A stretch of 64,000 nt of DNA from assembly GCA_000467715.1 (NCBI GenBank), contig AJFK01000093.1, forward strand, positions 62,001 to 126,000. Reading direction: 5' to 3'. Position 1 is the first letter of the stretch; the number at the start of each line of letters is the position of its first letter. The notes under the pieces were generated by a model that had not been told where the DNA came from, ran no database searches, and saw only the letters and a program-made list of their open reading frames with translations. The stretch is from Hysterium pulicare CBS 123377 (Eukaryota > Ascomycota > Dothideomycetes > Hysteriales > Hysteriaceae). The position numbers and the translations under genes were made by a program. This document shows positions 45,535-58,209 of this stretch, piece after piece.

Positions 45535-48500
45535 ATGAGGTAAGCCTTCCATAAGAATTGGGGGAGGCCAGAGGGTAGCAGTGCTGACCACGATCGCAGT
45601 TCCGGTAGCAATGAGCCATTCGAAGCAGCGCACAAGACGTTCCTCGCCACTCTTTCCGCTAAGGATCGGGCCAGCATCTCCGCCTGCTCCTCACCCGATG
45701 ATCTAATCAAAGCACTCCGGAAATTGGAGTGCCTGGCAAAGAAGGGACAGAAGAAGACCCTTCACCGATGTTTGGGCGTCGTCAAGAAGCTCAACGACCG
45801 GCTTCAGCCGTATTTCGATGCACTGAATGTTCTAGCAAGCGCGGAGACCAATGCTGCTCTCGCGTATGGAGCCTTCCGCGTCGTCCTTCAGGTTCGACAG
45901 TCAGGTTTGGTAGTATTCTACGATGACCAGCATCGCTGACGTTCTCCCATAGCTGGCCAGTGGCTTCCCATCATTTTTCGAGAAGCTCATAGCCGTTCTC
46001 GGACGTCTCGCAGACACATTTCCACAGTATGATGCTATTATCAAGGTTTTTGAAGGCAACCCTCCGCCTCGGATGCGTCAGCATCTTGAGAGTGTCTACC
46101 AGGACTTATTTCTTTTCTTGCAAATTGCTGCTAGAATTTTCACGGCCTCAAGTGGCAGTAAGTAATGATGCAATTCCACGACGAATTCGGCTCAGCGTCT
46201 GCCAGAAGTCAAACGCCCTGCAACCATGATCGCAACCGTGATCTGGACTCCATTCGATGCGAAATTTAATAGCCTTCTGAACGCAATGGACGACCACAAA
46301 AAGTTCATCATGGATGAGTTGGAGATTCACCGGGCTCAACAGGCCAAGGATGCTGACTGGGAAGCCGCGCTTGAGCGAGCACGCGCAGATAAGGAACGGG
46401 AAAAGGCTCGAGAGGACAGGGAGAAAGCGTCCAAAAAAGCAAGTGAGACAGAGGAGATGAAAAACACTCTGGACAAGGAAGTCAGAGGTTGGTCATAACA
46501 CAATCCAGTTGGACAACTTCTCATCCTCTATAGATTCCTCCATCCGCCGCATCCTTGACTGGCTGGCACCCCCTTGCTTTGTGGAGGCTATGGAGAGCTC
46601 CCAAGATCAACGCGAGGAAGGAACGGCGCAATGGATCTTTGATAATACGGCATTCAAAGTGTGGAAGTCCTCATGCGCCAAGGTGGAGGAAGGCGTGGAG
46701 TGGGACAAGATGCCTCCGTGGGTCCTGTGGGTACACGGTAGGTGCTATCCTAGTACTATTCTCCTGTCCCTCTGATGGGCGCAACTAGGAAACCCTGGAT
46801 GCGGGAAAACGGTCCTCGCTTCTTCGGTGTACGAGGAGATTGTCGAAGAAGAGCACTCGCAGGATCAGATCAACAAGACATGCTATTTCTTCTTCAAATA
46901 CGGCGATCCTCAAAGTTCGACTATCGAAGCGGCATATCGATCTGCCCTAGCTCAGCTTCTGCATCGAAGTCGCACTGCAAACGACGTGCTGGACAAATTT
47001 CTATTTGCAAGATACAACCCTGCATCATTTTCTGGCCAGCACATAGCAACTTCCGCAGAGCTACTGGACCTTATGCGAGTCTGTGCCAGCGAGTTGGGTC
47101 AAATGTCCCTCGTTCTCGATGGCATTGACGAGTCTGATCAGCCAGAGTTGGTTGGCCGCAAGTTGAAAGCGCTGGTAACGACAGCCCCTGTCAAATTGAT
47201 TTGCTTCAGTCGACCCAATGTCAACAGTCTGCACAATTTAGTCGAGCATTGTCAACGCGTTAGGATTGATAGGGGTGCTACAAGCCCCGACATCCGGCTC
47301 TTCCTCGTGCATCAACTCTATACCTTGGTGAAGGAACGCAAGCTTTCATCGACTGCTAATGTTGAGGATTTGGCGGAGATTCTCGTCCACGGTGCTGATG
47401 GAATGTTCCTCTGGGCCAAACTAATGGCCACACACCTTAATTCCTTTGCCCTGACCCCAAATTCACGCTTCAAAATAATCAATAGCGTACGTTTCCCAGA
47501 GGGATTGAACACCATGTACGACAGAATTGTCACACTCATCAGGAAGTCCGACACGCCTGAGATGGATCTCGCCCGTCGCATCTTGCTCTGGCTCAATCAC
47601 TCGATTCCTCTAGGCTGTGGCCTGAGGTCCAAGCTATTGCAGTCTGCTGTTGGAGACGACAATGACCAAGACGATTTTGAGGACTTCACTTCCGCTGTGG
47701 TCTCAGTTTGTGGTGGTTTGGTTGAGTTCACACCTCTGGAAATGTTCCAATTCACCCACCTCACAGTCAGAGAATACTTCAGCGACCAGCGGCGATCACG
47801 GATCAGCCTGACAGCGCCTATTATCCCAGACGAAGCATCAGCGGCAGTTGAGATGACCCTGCGATGTCTGCAATACCTTCTCAACCGCGCACCAAAGCAA
47901 GCCCCGGCGAAGTTCTCCAGGCTTTGGAATCCAGTAATGAATTTGGAGCATCAAGTATCGTTTGGGAATTATGCGACGAAGTATTGGGGGCAACATCTTA
48001 CACGCATGGAACCCGATCAGCTGTGTCACGACAGTCAAAGTTCATCCATCCTGCTGAACTCAATTTTCCGCTTCCTCGAAACCCCCTTAGCTGTGGGGTT
48101 TTGGATAGAGGGCCTGTACAGAGCCCAGCAATCCATACCGGATGTGCTAGGCTACATCGAGAACTGGTCGCTCAGGTTTTCCCATTCCTCTCCGAAGAAT
48201 CAGACGTCAAAGATGCTCCAGCAGGTCGCAAAACGTGTACTGGATCTTTCCGCGGAAATCCGCCTTTTGGACAAGGAGTGGTCTTCCAAACTCCTTCAAA
48301 CGCCATCTTTGATATGGGATGACGTGCTAATCTTCCATAAAGATGGAATTCTATCAAGGATTAGAGAGACATCAAGGACTCATGCTATCACTTTTATGGC
48401 GCCGGATAGCCCAAAGCAAGAGGATGGAAGGGGCGTTCAATGTCTTTGTACGATCTCATCAAGCGCCGGCGATGGGACTATCGTAGGGGTTCTTAGCGTC

Positions 48501-50108
48501 TACTCCTCTCCGGCATTCGAGCACTTCTGGAAATCAATGAATCTTGCTACCGCTTATCAAGACGCAGAAGAGTTCAGTTCTGGTTGGACTGTCAAGTATG
48601 AAATCTGGTCATCGGACTCGATGACGCGACTAGCTAGTTTGATGGTTCCCCTTCCAAAGTCTGAAATAATCCTCCTTCTTCGACAATCTTTTCGGCAGAA
48701 TCCGTTTAAAAGACAAAATCCCTTCAATTGCCTGCAAGCTCGCAACGGCGAGCGAGACGATGAGAGTTTCGAGACCTCATTCCCAATGGCTATAAGTCAT
48801 GATTGCCTCATGTTTGCCATTCTTCGGACGATATACATTATTCGCCCTGGAGAATCATCGTCCACTAGCAGTTACGAATCATTCATGCTTCCATTAGATT
48901 TTCTCGGCCACTTCAACGCTAAATGGACGCTCCAGCTGAGTATCTTCAACCCGGATGACTTCGCATTTCTACCCGAGATTTTCCGTGTAAGCTGGCGAGA
49001 TTGGTATGCATACTCGATTTCATTTAGCACTGATGGGAAGTACATCGCTTTCACCGACTACCAAATGCCATGCATGACGCACTTAGCGGTGTTTGAGGTC
49101 TTTAAAGAGCCGCATTTTGGCATTCGCTTGGTGCGATGGACCAAGGTCAGACATGGACCTCCAAGGGTCAAGGAGATGTTGTTCCATCCCCAACAGCCAC
49201 TCATCGCATTCTTATCGGAGATGAAGATTTGGATTTGGGACTTTCTCAAAGGTTAGCATATGCGCTAATGGAAGCGAACGTCACGCATACCTGAGGTAGT
49301 TCTTGGGCCAGTTGCTGACGAGCAGAACAGGAGACTCAGAGCCCGTGCATTTCCCGACCCAATTCGACAAATGTTATCAGGATAGAAGACTTCCGGAAAA
49401 TTGCATCGTGGAGACCGTGACATTCTCCCTTTGCGGAAAGTATCTTCTGGCGAGAAACAACAAAGATGTGGAAGTGCTTCCGATTCCTCGAGACATTCTA
49501 GCTCCTACGGTTCGTGGGCACATGATTTATGCATCTTCATCCCAGTCTGTAGAGAAACCAGAACCCTCAACTCCGTCCAACAGCCTCTTGGGACTCCAGG
49601 ATACTCGCCTTCGGCCCGGTCAAATTTTGTCGGAAACGCATCTCGTCTCCGTAGGGCAGAATCCGCATCCGACGAAAGCCCTCGTTCTCACAACAGTCGG
49701 CAATGATCTCAAAATGGAGTCAGTGGCGCACTCTTCCTCCACGAACGGGAGTTCCCTCCAGCTCTTGTCGTTGCCGGAATCCTTCGATACGCAAAATACG
49801 GCAGTCAGCATCAAGACTCCTGTGGACTTAGACAATTCCTTCAAGATCTTTTTCAACAAGAAGGCTGCGCAGAGTTACAGCCTAAGTGATGGAAAACAAG
49901 AGCAATTTCCGACCATTATAGAGAGGAAACTGACATCCATTGCACAAGTCTTCGGACCTACTTCCCATCCAGGTGAGTTATGCCTGATTAACCTCTTGTT
50001 ACTCCACATAATGATGTGTCAAATGTCTTAGGTGAACTGAGCGAACTGAGGGGACACTATTTGGATGGTCCACCGCCAAAGCGACTGAAAGAGAACGATG
50101 CCCTATGA
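45535..50108 (+). CDS. NACHT STAND (NLR-like) protein
   Basis: Eight exons (45535-45539, 45600-45891, 45953-46157, 46206-46487, 46534-46737, 46789-49251, 49331-49972, 50032-50108) join in frame into 1,389 residues. The N-terminal domain (FEAAHKTFLATLSAKDRASI to LASGFPSFFEKLIAVL) is the helical domain common in fungal STAND proteins, probably DUF7708. A charged coiled-coil linker follows, then the P-loop HGNPGCGKTVLASS, Walker B-like LVLDGIDESD and a winged-helix region (VRFPEGLNTMYDRIV). The C-terminus has WD-like blades (SFSTDGKYIAFTDYQ, KEMLFHPQQPLIAFLS), a probable degenerate propeller as sensor. Fungal STAND proteins control self-recognition and cell death. The 5-base first exon (ATGAG) and a tight intron at 46488 make the 5' half uncertain. 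Confidence 0.85.
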
Positions 50109-50859
50109 ACGTTCTTTTAAAGATGTCAGAGCTTTATTTCAAAAAGGCTAAAGGTCATTTCGCTCCAACTTTTTATGATTTAGATGAAATGTGGCTTGCC
50201 CAATTTTCAACTTGAGCAGATGCATCGTAAGACCAAATCACCGTACACCATAGTGACCAACGTAGGTAAAATAAAAACAAAAAGGAATGAAACTGAGGGA
50301 ATGATCATGGTGAACACCCCAATTCCGACTTATCTGTTCATCCGAGGGAAATTGGGTATGATAACTTCTCGTAGCCGATTGACGTTTTGGAAGCGACCAA
50401 ATGACCTCCACACGGGCTGATATATGTACGCCAGTCTTCTCTAGTGGACACCTAGGCATACGCATAGGCTTAAAGTCGATGTTTGAATTGAAGTGTTCCA
50501 AAAATGGAGCATTTGCGGCACGGTATTTGTCTCGAATCCTTGGAGCCCGTTGATGGCGACAGCTGTTGCCTTCGATCCGATTTAGCACGTGTTATGCTCA
50601 CACAAGAAGCGGTGACGGCAGAAGATATCAGGCAGAAATTCTGTGCCACAATTCCAACATAACCCTCGACGCCGCACGAATCGGCTGAGGCAGCTGCCAA
50701 GCGTCCAAGCCTCCTTACAATCGCCGAGTATGTGAAGCCGTGACCCTTTCAGCATCCTAGTCAACCATACATAATTCTGTATATTTTGTGCAATTGCGGC
50801 CGTTGATCCCAAAAACCTCCCATTGATCGAAAGCGAGCGACCCTCATCGGAGAAGCCAA

Positions 50860-52107
50860 ATGCCAAAAAGACGAATTTTTGAAAAAGTGTTGACGTTCTG
50901 TGCGCCCGTCATTGTTCTTTTCTTTGTTTACCCTCTTATCGCTTTGCAGCGGTGCCTCATTATTACTCTTGACTGCTGGGATCGACGGAAAGAGTATTGC
51001 GAGGATTGGAAACGGGGTCCTCAATGGAGGAGAGCATACAAGGAGAACCAGGCTCGACTGAAGGCCTATAAAGAACAGCTTGGTCATCGATTGGAGCCAC
51101 TGCCAAAGATACGAAACCGTTCTCTAACTCTCACCCGATCGAGTACCTTGGATACGGACCCTATCCTCGGAATCTACACCAACGGCAGGACACCTATCTT
51201 CCTCGGCAAGAATCCCTGATATTGAAGCTACCACCTGAACTCCGTCCGGCTATATGGGAATATGCCCTAGGTGGTTATGATATTGCCATATATCGTGATA
51301 ATGGTCGCCCGGCTCACACTTTGCTTGATGACACCAATGCTAAAACGCCTGCAAGTGTTACACCCATTTCGCCTACGAGCATGTGGCAAGAAGTATTGCT
51401 TCCAGCGGAAGCTCCTTATCCCAAAAGAACTAGACTATTAGCCTTACTAAAGACTTGTCGCCTCATGTAAGTGAGCTTTCTAAGCCCTTCTCTTTTACTA
51501 ATAAGAACTTAGCTACTCGGAGGCAATTGATATTCTATACTCGGCAAACACCTTTCAATTTCTCCAGAACAAAGCCATCATCGATTTCTGTGCAACTACG
51601 TTGCCGCATCGATTAGTCCTCATTAGAAAAATCCATATCCACTTTCATTTTCGACAAACCGACTGGATAAGCCTAAGGGACAATCTGGTGTTTCCCCCAT
51701 CTTGGGATGACTCCACTTTCCAGGGGATCGTCATCGGTCTCCTTCAACAATATATGCCACGGCTTACCCATCTTTCCATTTTCCTGCAAGGACCCTTGAT
51801 GATGCAGCCTACGTACGTACATATTCTTTGCATGCTCAAGGGTATTCGACCTTCGCAGGATGGACGTCAAATTTCAGACCTGGATCTCTTTGGCGTCAGA
51901 TTTCCTTTGCCCATTCTTAATTATATGGGTCAGGATTCCCAGACGGAAGCGATTATTGACATACTGGATGACGAAGGCTGGCCTTCCAAAATCGTAAGGC
52001 CGGAGCGCGTACCCGGGCAAAATATGGCCGATCTGGAGACGGGGCTGGATGTTGGGTGGAGGCATGGACTTCTGTTCTCGTCGGCGGCATCAGATGAAGG
52101 AATATAA
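50860..52107 (+). CDS. DUF7730-like protein with N-terminal membrane segment
   Basis: Three exons (50860-51142, 51211-51466, 51513-52107) join in frame into 377 residues. The first intron has a weak donor (GTACCT) but restores the frame exactly where family similarity needs it. Residues 12-35 are hydrophobic (FCAPVIVLFFVYPLIALQRC). The core reads LILKLPPELRPAIWEYALGG, then LLALLKTCRLIYSEAIDILY and FRQTDWISLRDNL. The LPxELRxxIWxYxLGG and TCRxIYSEAxxxLYS motifs define a large fungal family (DUF7730, 2EXR-like) of unknown function, sometimes compared with F-box proteins. Family expansion is typical of Pezizomycotina. Confidence 0.8.
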
Positions 52108-52598
52108 CATTTTCACCCCAATCCCTACATAGCGAGTCTTGATCTCCAGCATGTCTTGAATGGTAGGACTCTGCCTCATCGAGGGAGCTGAGCAGTCAAA
52201 CTTTATTGATCTACCTGGGGTCTAGGTAGGTAAGTAGACGCATCCTCAAGTCTATTAGGCGGGGTAGGTCTGTGGAGGATAGCAAATGAAACACTGCAAG
52301 TTATCAACTCGTCAAGGATCCGACCTGCTGACCAAGCTTGCAGTGGGAGAAGTGAGAATAGAACCTTCAGGTTGAAGTTGAGATTCCAACGCTAAACGGA
52401 ATACTATTCGTTTTATGTGTCGCTATTCTAAATGCAGACATTCAACAACCTCGGCTCACTGACTTCGATAAGATCATCAAAAGCGTCAGGTTTCAGCTCG
52501 ACCCGACCACCTGCTCCATTTACTTTCTTGACATAATCTATCTTCTGGTGCCTTTATTCCCCAGAGCTCGAAGGACTGTTCCCGCATCGAAACCGACA

Positions 52599-53312
52599 AT
52601 GCCGCAAAACCCAGTTCTCATAGCAACAGCCCTGACCCATGGCGTACTTTCATTGGGCCATACCGTAAGGCCCTCCAGCTATCATCACCGCAAAAGGAAA
52701 CACTATACTCATGAAATTGAAGATGAAAGGAATTGATATGTTCAAGCATCCTTCCTTCAAGAATCTACCTGCGTTGCTTCACGGTGCGGTGAAAGCGGGG
52801 TGGTTTGAAGGCAGTATATTCTTCGCAATCATGGGTAAATAATCCATTTCTTAAATCTCATTATTGAACGCTTCTTGCCCGAAATGTTCGTCGTTAAAGC
52901 TACTGCTATAAGGTGAACTATTTGCAGACCGCATCTCGACTTTTGTGGCCTGCACACTGCAATTTCCCTACTCTCACTCCATCATCCCTTATGACAATAC
53001 CTTTCCTTCCCTTCCTTAAATCTACATTCCAACCTTACTCTGAAATCCCCCCATCTCAATTTCCGCTGTACCGCGTTTCCATTCCATCCACACTAAGCAC
53101 TCTAATCCTCTGCACCAGGTCTCATAAACTATCGCTGGGCAACCGAAGGCCTCAAAGACCGCCTCGACCTGACCATCGCCTCTCTCATCACCGTTCTCTG
53201 CTTCGGAGCTGGGGGGTACTATGTCAAGACCGGGGACAAAGTGACGGGCGTGCTCTTGAGTATCACGGGAGCTCTGCAGGCGGTGGGAGCGAAGGTGGGC
53301 TCTGGATTGTAA
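52599..53312 (+). CDS. Small multi-span membrane protein, uncharacterised
   Basis: Three exons (52599-52664, 52723-52834, 53119-53312) join in frame into 123 residues. The start reads MPQNPVLIATALTHGVLSLG, followed by KGIDMFKHPSFKNLP, AVKAGWFEGSIFFAIM and the C-terminal DLTIASLITVLCFGAGGYYV and GVLLSITGALQAVG. About four hydrophobic segments cover most of the chain. A conserved fungal membrane protein has this layout (GHT then GWFEGSxFFA), but no function is known to me. The second intron is unusually long for the window (284 bases). Confidence 0.75.
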
Positions 53313-53678
53313 ATACGGGGAAACTAGCGTTGGTGGAAATGGAGGTCGTTGGAATGGGAGGTCGTTCTTCAATTGTGATCCTAGCTTTGAGGTTGACATA
53401 GCACTATGAAAAGGTTATTGAGGTGTGGAGTCCACAGACATCTGAACGGAGGCCGAAGTTATCGGTACCTCCAATCAATTCCATTCAGAGTCTGCTTTTA
53501 TCAGCCATGCAAATGCCAGTACTCCACCACCTAGACAAAGCCGCAGTACTTGTAGACTTTTAAAGAAACTTTAAAAGCCAAAGGTAAACCTTTTACCTCC
53601 CTTCGTCGCAAGTGAAGACCAGAAATCTGACATAAGCCACCCAGGGACAAGACAAGTGTAGTCATATGACTAACACAA

Positions 53679-54687
53679 TCATTTAACCAACCTCTTGTAG
53701 TGTTGGTTGAGGCCATCCAATTCTTCATCATCAGGATACTTCTTCACCATGCGATCCAAAAGGGACGACAAAATGTACTCAATATCCCCGACTTTCTTAT
53801 TCAACACGCCAACTGCAGCACTCTCGCCCCCGGCACTAACAGCCTGGATCTTAACGACACGCTCCGGGGCCGAAAGAACGCGCTCCAAGCGACGGATGTA
53901 GTTCTCAGTCGGACTGACGCTGGGATTGTTGACTGAGTCCATCTGAGCAACGACTTCAAGCCGATTAAGATGCTTAGCCAGATCAGCCTCAACATCCGAC
54001 CCCAGCTCAGCGGTCCCCGGAATCCTAGCCCGGGTCCTGCGAACCCTTGGCGTAGTGGCTCTAGGAATGGAAGCAGCGGGACGTGGACTACCCATGCCGA
54101 TTTGGATGTCCTGGCTCTCGAGACCGATGCGCGTCCTCATATGGGAGTAGTTGAGCGAAGAACTGCGGACGGGGAGGTGAGGACGTCCGTCTGGAACGGG
54201 AACGACAGAGTGGCCATTGGCATTACGAGAGTCAATAACCAGGGTATTGTCGAGGTTGACGTAGGGAATGATCGCGTTGTTATTGGTCGCCGTGATGTCG
54301 TCCGCAACGGAATCTGTAGCGCCGGCTTCGGTGCCATTACGATGCACCGCCATGACAGGAGAGGCGTTCGGAGTGGGAATGCGAGGTGAGCCTTCGTCAC
54401 GGCTAGCTCGCTCTACGGCGAGTGCTTCAGCGGCCGCCATGATATTGTTGAGTCTTTGCAGGTCGGCCTGATTTGGTGGTGTGGGGGTATACGTTGGTGG
54501 TTGAAGGGCCCTGTCGCCAGGAACAGCCCCAGTGGGATCGGTGTAGCTGCGAGCCTCACCATTGAGAAAGAGTTCTGCTAGAGCTAAAGGCATCAGTTCA
54601 TAGCGAAGACTTTGGCTTGAGCTTGTTGATGCAAGGATACATACCTTGACGATCAGCGCTGCTGCATCTAGAGAGGGTGAGTGGCAT
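53679..54687 (-). CDS. Hypothetical protein, disordered with C-terminal helix
   Basis: Two minus-strand exons (54687-54645, 54577-53679) join in frame into 313 residues, starting MPLTLSRCSSADRQ. The middle is Pro/Ser/Arg-rich and probably disordered (TPTPPNQADLQRLNNIMAAA, TPRVRRTRARIPGT). The C-terminus is helical and charged (ENYIRRLERVLSAPERVVKI, VGDIEYILSSLLDRMVKKYP). I recognise no domain. The start exon is short but the phase fits. Confidence 0.75.
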
Positions 54688-55233
54688 TTCGATGTTCACG
54701 AAGCGTATGCGACTGCTTGCTTGATCTTGATGATTGACGACAAATGAAAGAAATAAATCTCTCGCGAGGAGACCTTGCCGCTCTAGTGCTCCGCCGAATG
54801 AAGAAAGTTTGACGTCGCGGTGAGGCGATGGAGGTGAGGTTTGTTGTGCGAATCAACAACGTAAAACCAACAAAAGCAGCGGCCCGTGAGACTTTCCATT
54901 CACTTGAGGTTTTCACCGCTGGTGAGGTTACCTCATTTTCTCACGAGCAAGCGACAGGTTGAGTATCCTCGCAGCGCGGCCTAGCACAGGTCTTGACCGC
55001 TGAATGTTGCGTCAGAGAGACATGTCAAGCTTCTAAATAATCAGACCACGAGCCGTCGAATGCTCTTCGCACTTTCCTATGTTGGAAGACCGTAGGGACG
55101 ATTGTTCAACAACTACAGATCAATAGATTGAAGTGAGAAGTGAATCACTTCGAAAGATGGGACTATAATAGTCCATTAATGAGCATGCGAATACTTATGC
55201 TCTACATCACCGTGGCTCGATACTTCATTCGTA

Positions 55234-56300
55234 TCATCTACTAGTCATTTCTACACCGTCTTCTTCTACATTGCTTCTCTGAGAAGTGTGCGTTCTCGCT
55301 CTTATCTCCTCGATCTCTCCGGATGGGGTTCTGAATACTGAAGTGGAGGAAGGCAGATCATGTAAAGCAATTGGTTCCGGATGGTCATCCCTGCGTCGGT
55401 TCCGTTGCGCTTCTTCAGCGGCTCTGTTTGCCGCAATTGCATTGCCCGACCTTGACCGTTCCATCTTCTTCTTTATCCAAGGTATAAGGTTGAAGTATCC
55501 GCCGCAAGCAAATACTCCTATCCATAGCGTAAGCTCCGTTCCATAGATCACCAGACCGAGGACGTCAATTTTGGGCTGGAACAGGACAGATACTAGGGAG
55601 AATAAGTCGCCCGCAGCGTCAATGCCTACGAATATAAAAGAGATCCCGCGGACAGTTCTGTGCACGTAGATATCCCAATAATGGCGCAAAACGCCGGCTG
55701 CAAGCAGGCCCGCTGAAAGGACTGCCATCAAGATTATGGGCCACTTAACATGTCTGGAGTCTGCAATACGAAGGGCAACGATAAGGGCAGCTTCGACTCC
55801 GCCCATTAGCGAGGCGATGGGTATCACGACAGCTAGGGCGTGAAGGACAGTCCACTTCTGAAGGAGCAGTTAACAATTCTTCAGGGGAGGAAAGCATTGG
55901 AGCAAAGTATACGAACCCTTTGATAGTAATAGCATTGGATCCATGTCACTAAAGACAAAAATGTCAATATTTGAGGTTGGATGCGCAAGGCAACGTTGAA
56001 GTTCTCCACAATGTTGTATACACCCAGAGGAACTCCTGCCCAGGCCCACAGCATCATCATTGTAGGCTGTAGTCCGATCGCATTATGTCTTCGGTAGTTG
56101 ATTATGATCTGGGGTATAAGCTAAAAAGCTGTTCAGTCAATTCATCTCTCATTGCAGCCTTAGATCTTTCAAACCGTGAGCGTACCTGGACAGACCAACA
56201 TATCTACCAATAGTTTTAGTATATCTTCGCGACTAAGGGAAGTATCTTGACATACTGCGCCTATCGTCCCGAGAACATTGGCAGCAACGGGGACGTCCAT
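55234..56300 (-). CDS. PQ-loop repeat transporter
   Basis: Four minus-strand exons (56300-56256, 56203-56186, 56120-55917, 55857-55234) join in frame into 296 residues. The second exon is 18 bases and codes for ICWSVQ just before the first PQ motif (LIPQIIINYRRHNAIGLQP). The second PQ-loop region contains IQPQILTFLSLVTWIQCYYY. Seven hydrophobic segments are visible and the tail is a charged disordered stretch. PQ-loop proteins such as yeast YPQ1-3 and cystinosin-type transporters export amino acids across the vacuolar membrane or act in the Golgi. Substrate is not predictable. The gene is divergent from ERV1, with 204 bases between starts. Confidence 0.9.
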
Positions 56301-56504
56301 GACTTACGAAGGAATGGTGAATTGGAGAGGTTTATGCTCGAGATAAGGAAGCGGCCGGCTTCGGATTTCAAGAGGCTCAAAAAAGCCACTAATGCACGGA
56401 CGATCGGTACGTAATCCTGGTAATGATGAAAGTGTTGCCGAGGAATTACATTCATAATCCTCTTGCACCCAATATTCGTACTGTCGAAGTAGAATACCCT
56501 ACAA

Positions 56505-57161
56505 ATGGCTGTCCAGCCAGTGGTCACGGCGCAGAAGGCCGATCAAACCGATGCCACGCCGAACAAACTCCCCAAAGGCGTTGTCTTGGGCCCAGATGGT
56601 AAACCGTAAGTGGATCCAGAAAACTTCCGGAAGCTTGGGAAGCTCCCTTGGTCATGGAGACCTCGACTTTCAGTTCGCTGATCATATTTACCTTATTGCA
56701 GGTGTCGCACTTGCACGTCATCCGCCTCGTGGGCTTCCATGATGAAGCAGGCGGCGACGAAGAGCGATTCCACTCTTGCGACAGCAACGCCTACCTCTAC
56801 CCTCGAATCGCCGGCAAACTGCCCGCCAGATGTCGAACAACTGGGCCGCTCCTCTTGGACACTACTTCACTCCATCACCGCGAACTATCCTAAGAATCCC
56901 ACGCCGCAACTCCAAGCCGAGACCAACACTTTCCTCCAGGTCTTCTCGAAGCTCTATCCATGTTGGACATGCGCCGATGATTTCCAGAGATGGCTGAAGG
57001 AGGATGGGAACGCGCCTCGGGTGAGCAGTCGAGAAGAGTTTGGGAGGTGGATGTGCGAGGCGCATAATGCGGTCAATGTTAAGCTGGGAAAGAGTACGTT
57101 TGACTGCAACCGATGGCAGGAGAGGTGGAGGACGGGATGGAAAGACGGGAGCTGTAATTAG
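56505..57161 (+). CDS. ERV1: Mitochondrial FAD-linked sulfhydryl oxidase ERV1
   Basis: Two exons (56505-56605, 56702-57161) join in frame into 186 residues. An N-terminal shuttle CxxC lies in KPCRTCTSS, then the Erv/ALR core begins at DVEQLGRSSWTLLHSITANY. The active-site CxxC is YPCWTCADDF and the structural Cys pair is in RWMCEAHNAVNVKLGKSTFDC, with the usual FAD-contacting HNxVN run. Erv1 reoxidises Mia40 in the intermembrane space and passes electrons to cytochrome c. Length and motif order are normal. The intron interrupts the codon before the first CxxC. Confidence 0.95.
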
Positions 57162-57534
57162 TCCGGGGTTGCGATGCGGTTGCATGATTATCTTGTATAT
57201 TTGGGTCATAAGAGGCAACACGATGTTTGGCATAGCGTACGGATTCCACTCTGGGGCATTGGGGCGGCGTTTGGTATACCTACTTTACGGAGGAAGAGTG
57301 ACAGGACTGGGGATGTACGATATGAAAGAACTAAATCTGATTATATGTGAAGGTTTTTTGGATGATTGGCTACCGTGAATATGAGCTCGATTTCGGTACA
57401 ATCTTGTCAAGATAATATTTCCATGACTTCACCATCTAGCGCCTATAATAATTTTTTTCTAAAAATTGATCAATGAAACGAATGCAAAGCAACACTCGAC
57501 AACCACAGTGCTTTGTGCAGCTCAGCATCCCGAG

Positions 57535-58209
57535 ATGCCACTCGTTCATTTCCCCCGCCCCTTTCTCCCTCACGAACCCCTATTTCCTTCCATGCAGGGC
57601 GGTCATTTCCATTTCAAACACCTGGATACAAGGAGAGGCATCACCGGCCAACCACCACCCTACCGCCCCTCTTCCGCAGCGAGCGACCTTCCCTCGAATT
57701 CATCGACTGGGGCGCTGGACAAAGTCAGACCGACTACCAACGCTACGACCCTCGACGAATGGCTGGCAATCGGAATGTTGGTCCTCATCTTCATCGTCGT
57801 CTACTCCGCTTTGGGACTAAGCGTGCGTAGGAAGTGGCAAAAAGATGACTCGAAGATGATTCAAGACCTCGAGGCTCAGAGACAGAGGCTGCGAGAGGAA
57901 GTGGTTAGGAGAGGCAAGTCGGCTAATAGCCGATGGAGGAGGAGCGGCGGTGAAGCCACTAAAAATGCGCTCGTTGCGAGTGATACAGCGAGCGAAAAGA
58001 GCGGGGAGGAGAGAAGGACCAAACGAAACATGGCTCGAAGTCTGAATCCAGCGCGTGTGGTACATCAAACGGAAGGGAACGCGTGGCTATTGTACCCGAG
58101 AGATACTATTAATGAGCGGTTAGCCGATGAATGGGAATTAGGAGAGGAGGAAGGAGAGGAGGAAAAAGAGATCATTCTGTTTGGGAAACTGCTTATGAGC
58201 GGGGAATAG
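57535..58209 (+). CDS. Single-span membrane protein, uncharacterised
   Basis: An intronless frame of 224 residues. A Pro/His-rich head (LVHFPRPFLPHEPLFP) leads to one transmembrane helix (EWLAIGMLVLIFIVVYSALG) followed by a basic RRKWQKDD, a coiled-coil-like Gln/Arg stretch and an acidic end (EWELGEEEGEEEKE). Type II orientation is likely from the basic residues after the helix. No family recognised. A start at an upstream ATG (57466) is possible but adds low-quality sequence. Confidence 0.7.
   Translation: MPLVHFPRPFLPHEPLFPSMQGGHFHFKHLDTRRGITGQPPPYRPSSAASDLPSNSSTGALDKVRPTTNATTLDEWLAIGMLVLIFIVVYSALGLSVRRKWQKDDSKMIQDLEAQRQRLREEVVRRGKSANSRWRRSGGEATKNALVASDTASEKSGEERRTKRNMARSLNPARVVHQTEGNAWLLYPRDTINERLADEWELGEEEGEEEKEIILFGKLLMSGE

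Noticed and set aside
46442-46533. Alternative donor GTGAGA in the STAND gene giving a 92-base intron
   Set aside because: It also joins in frame, but the 46-base intron from 46488 keeps more of the coiled-coil linker and is close in length to the other introns.
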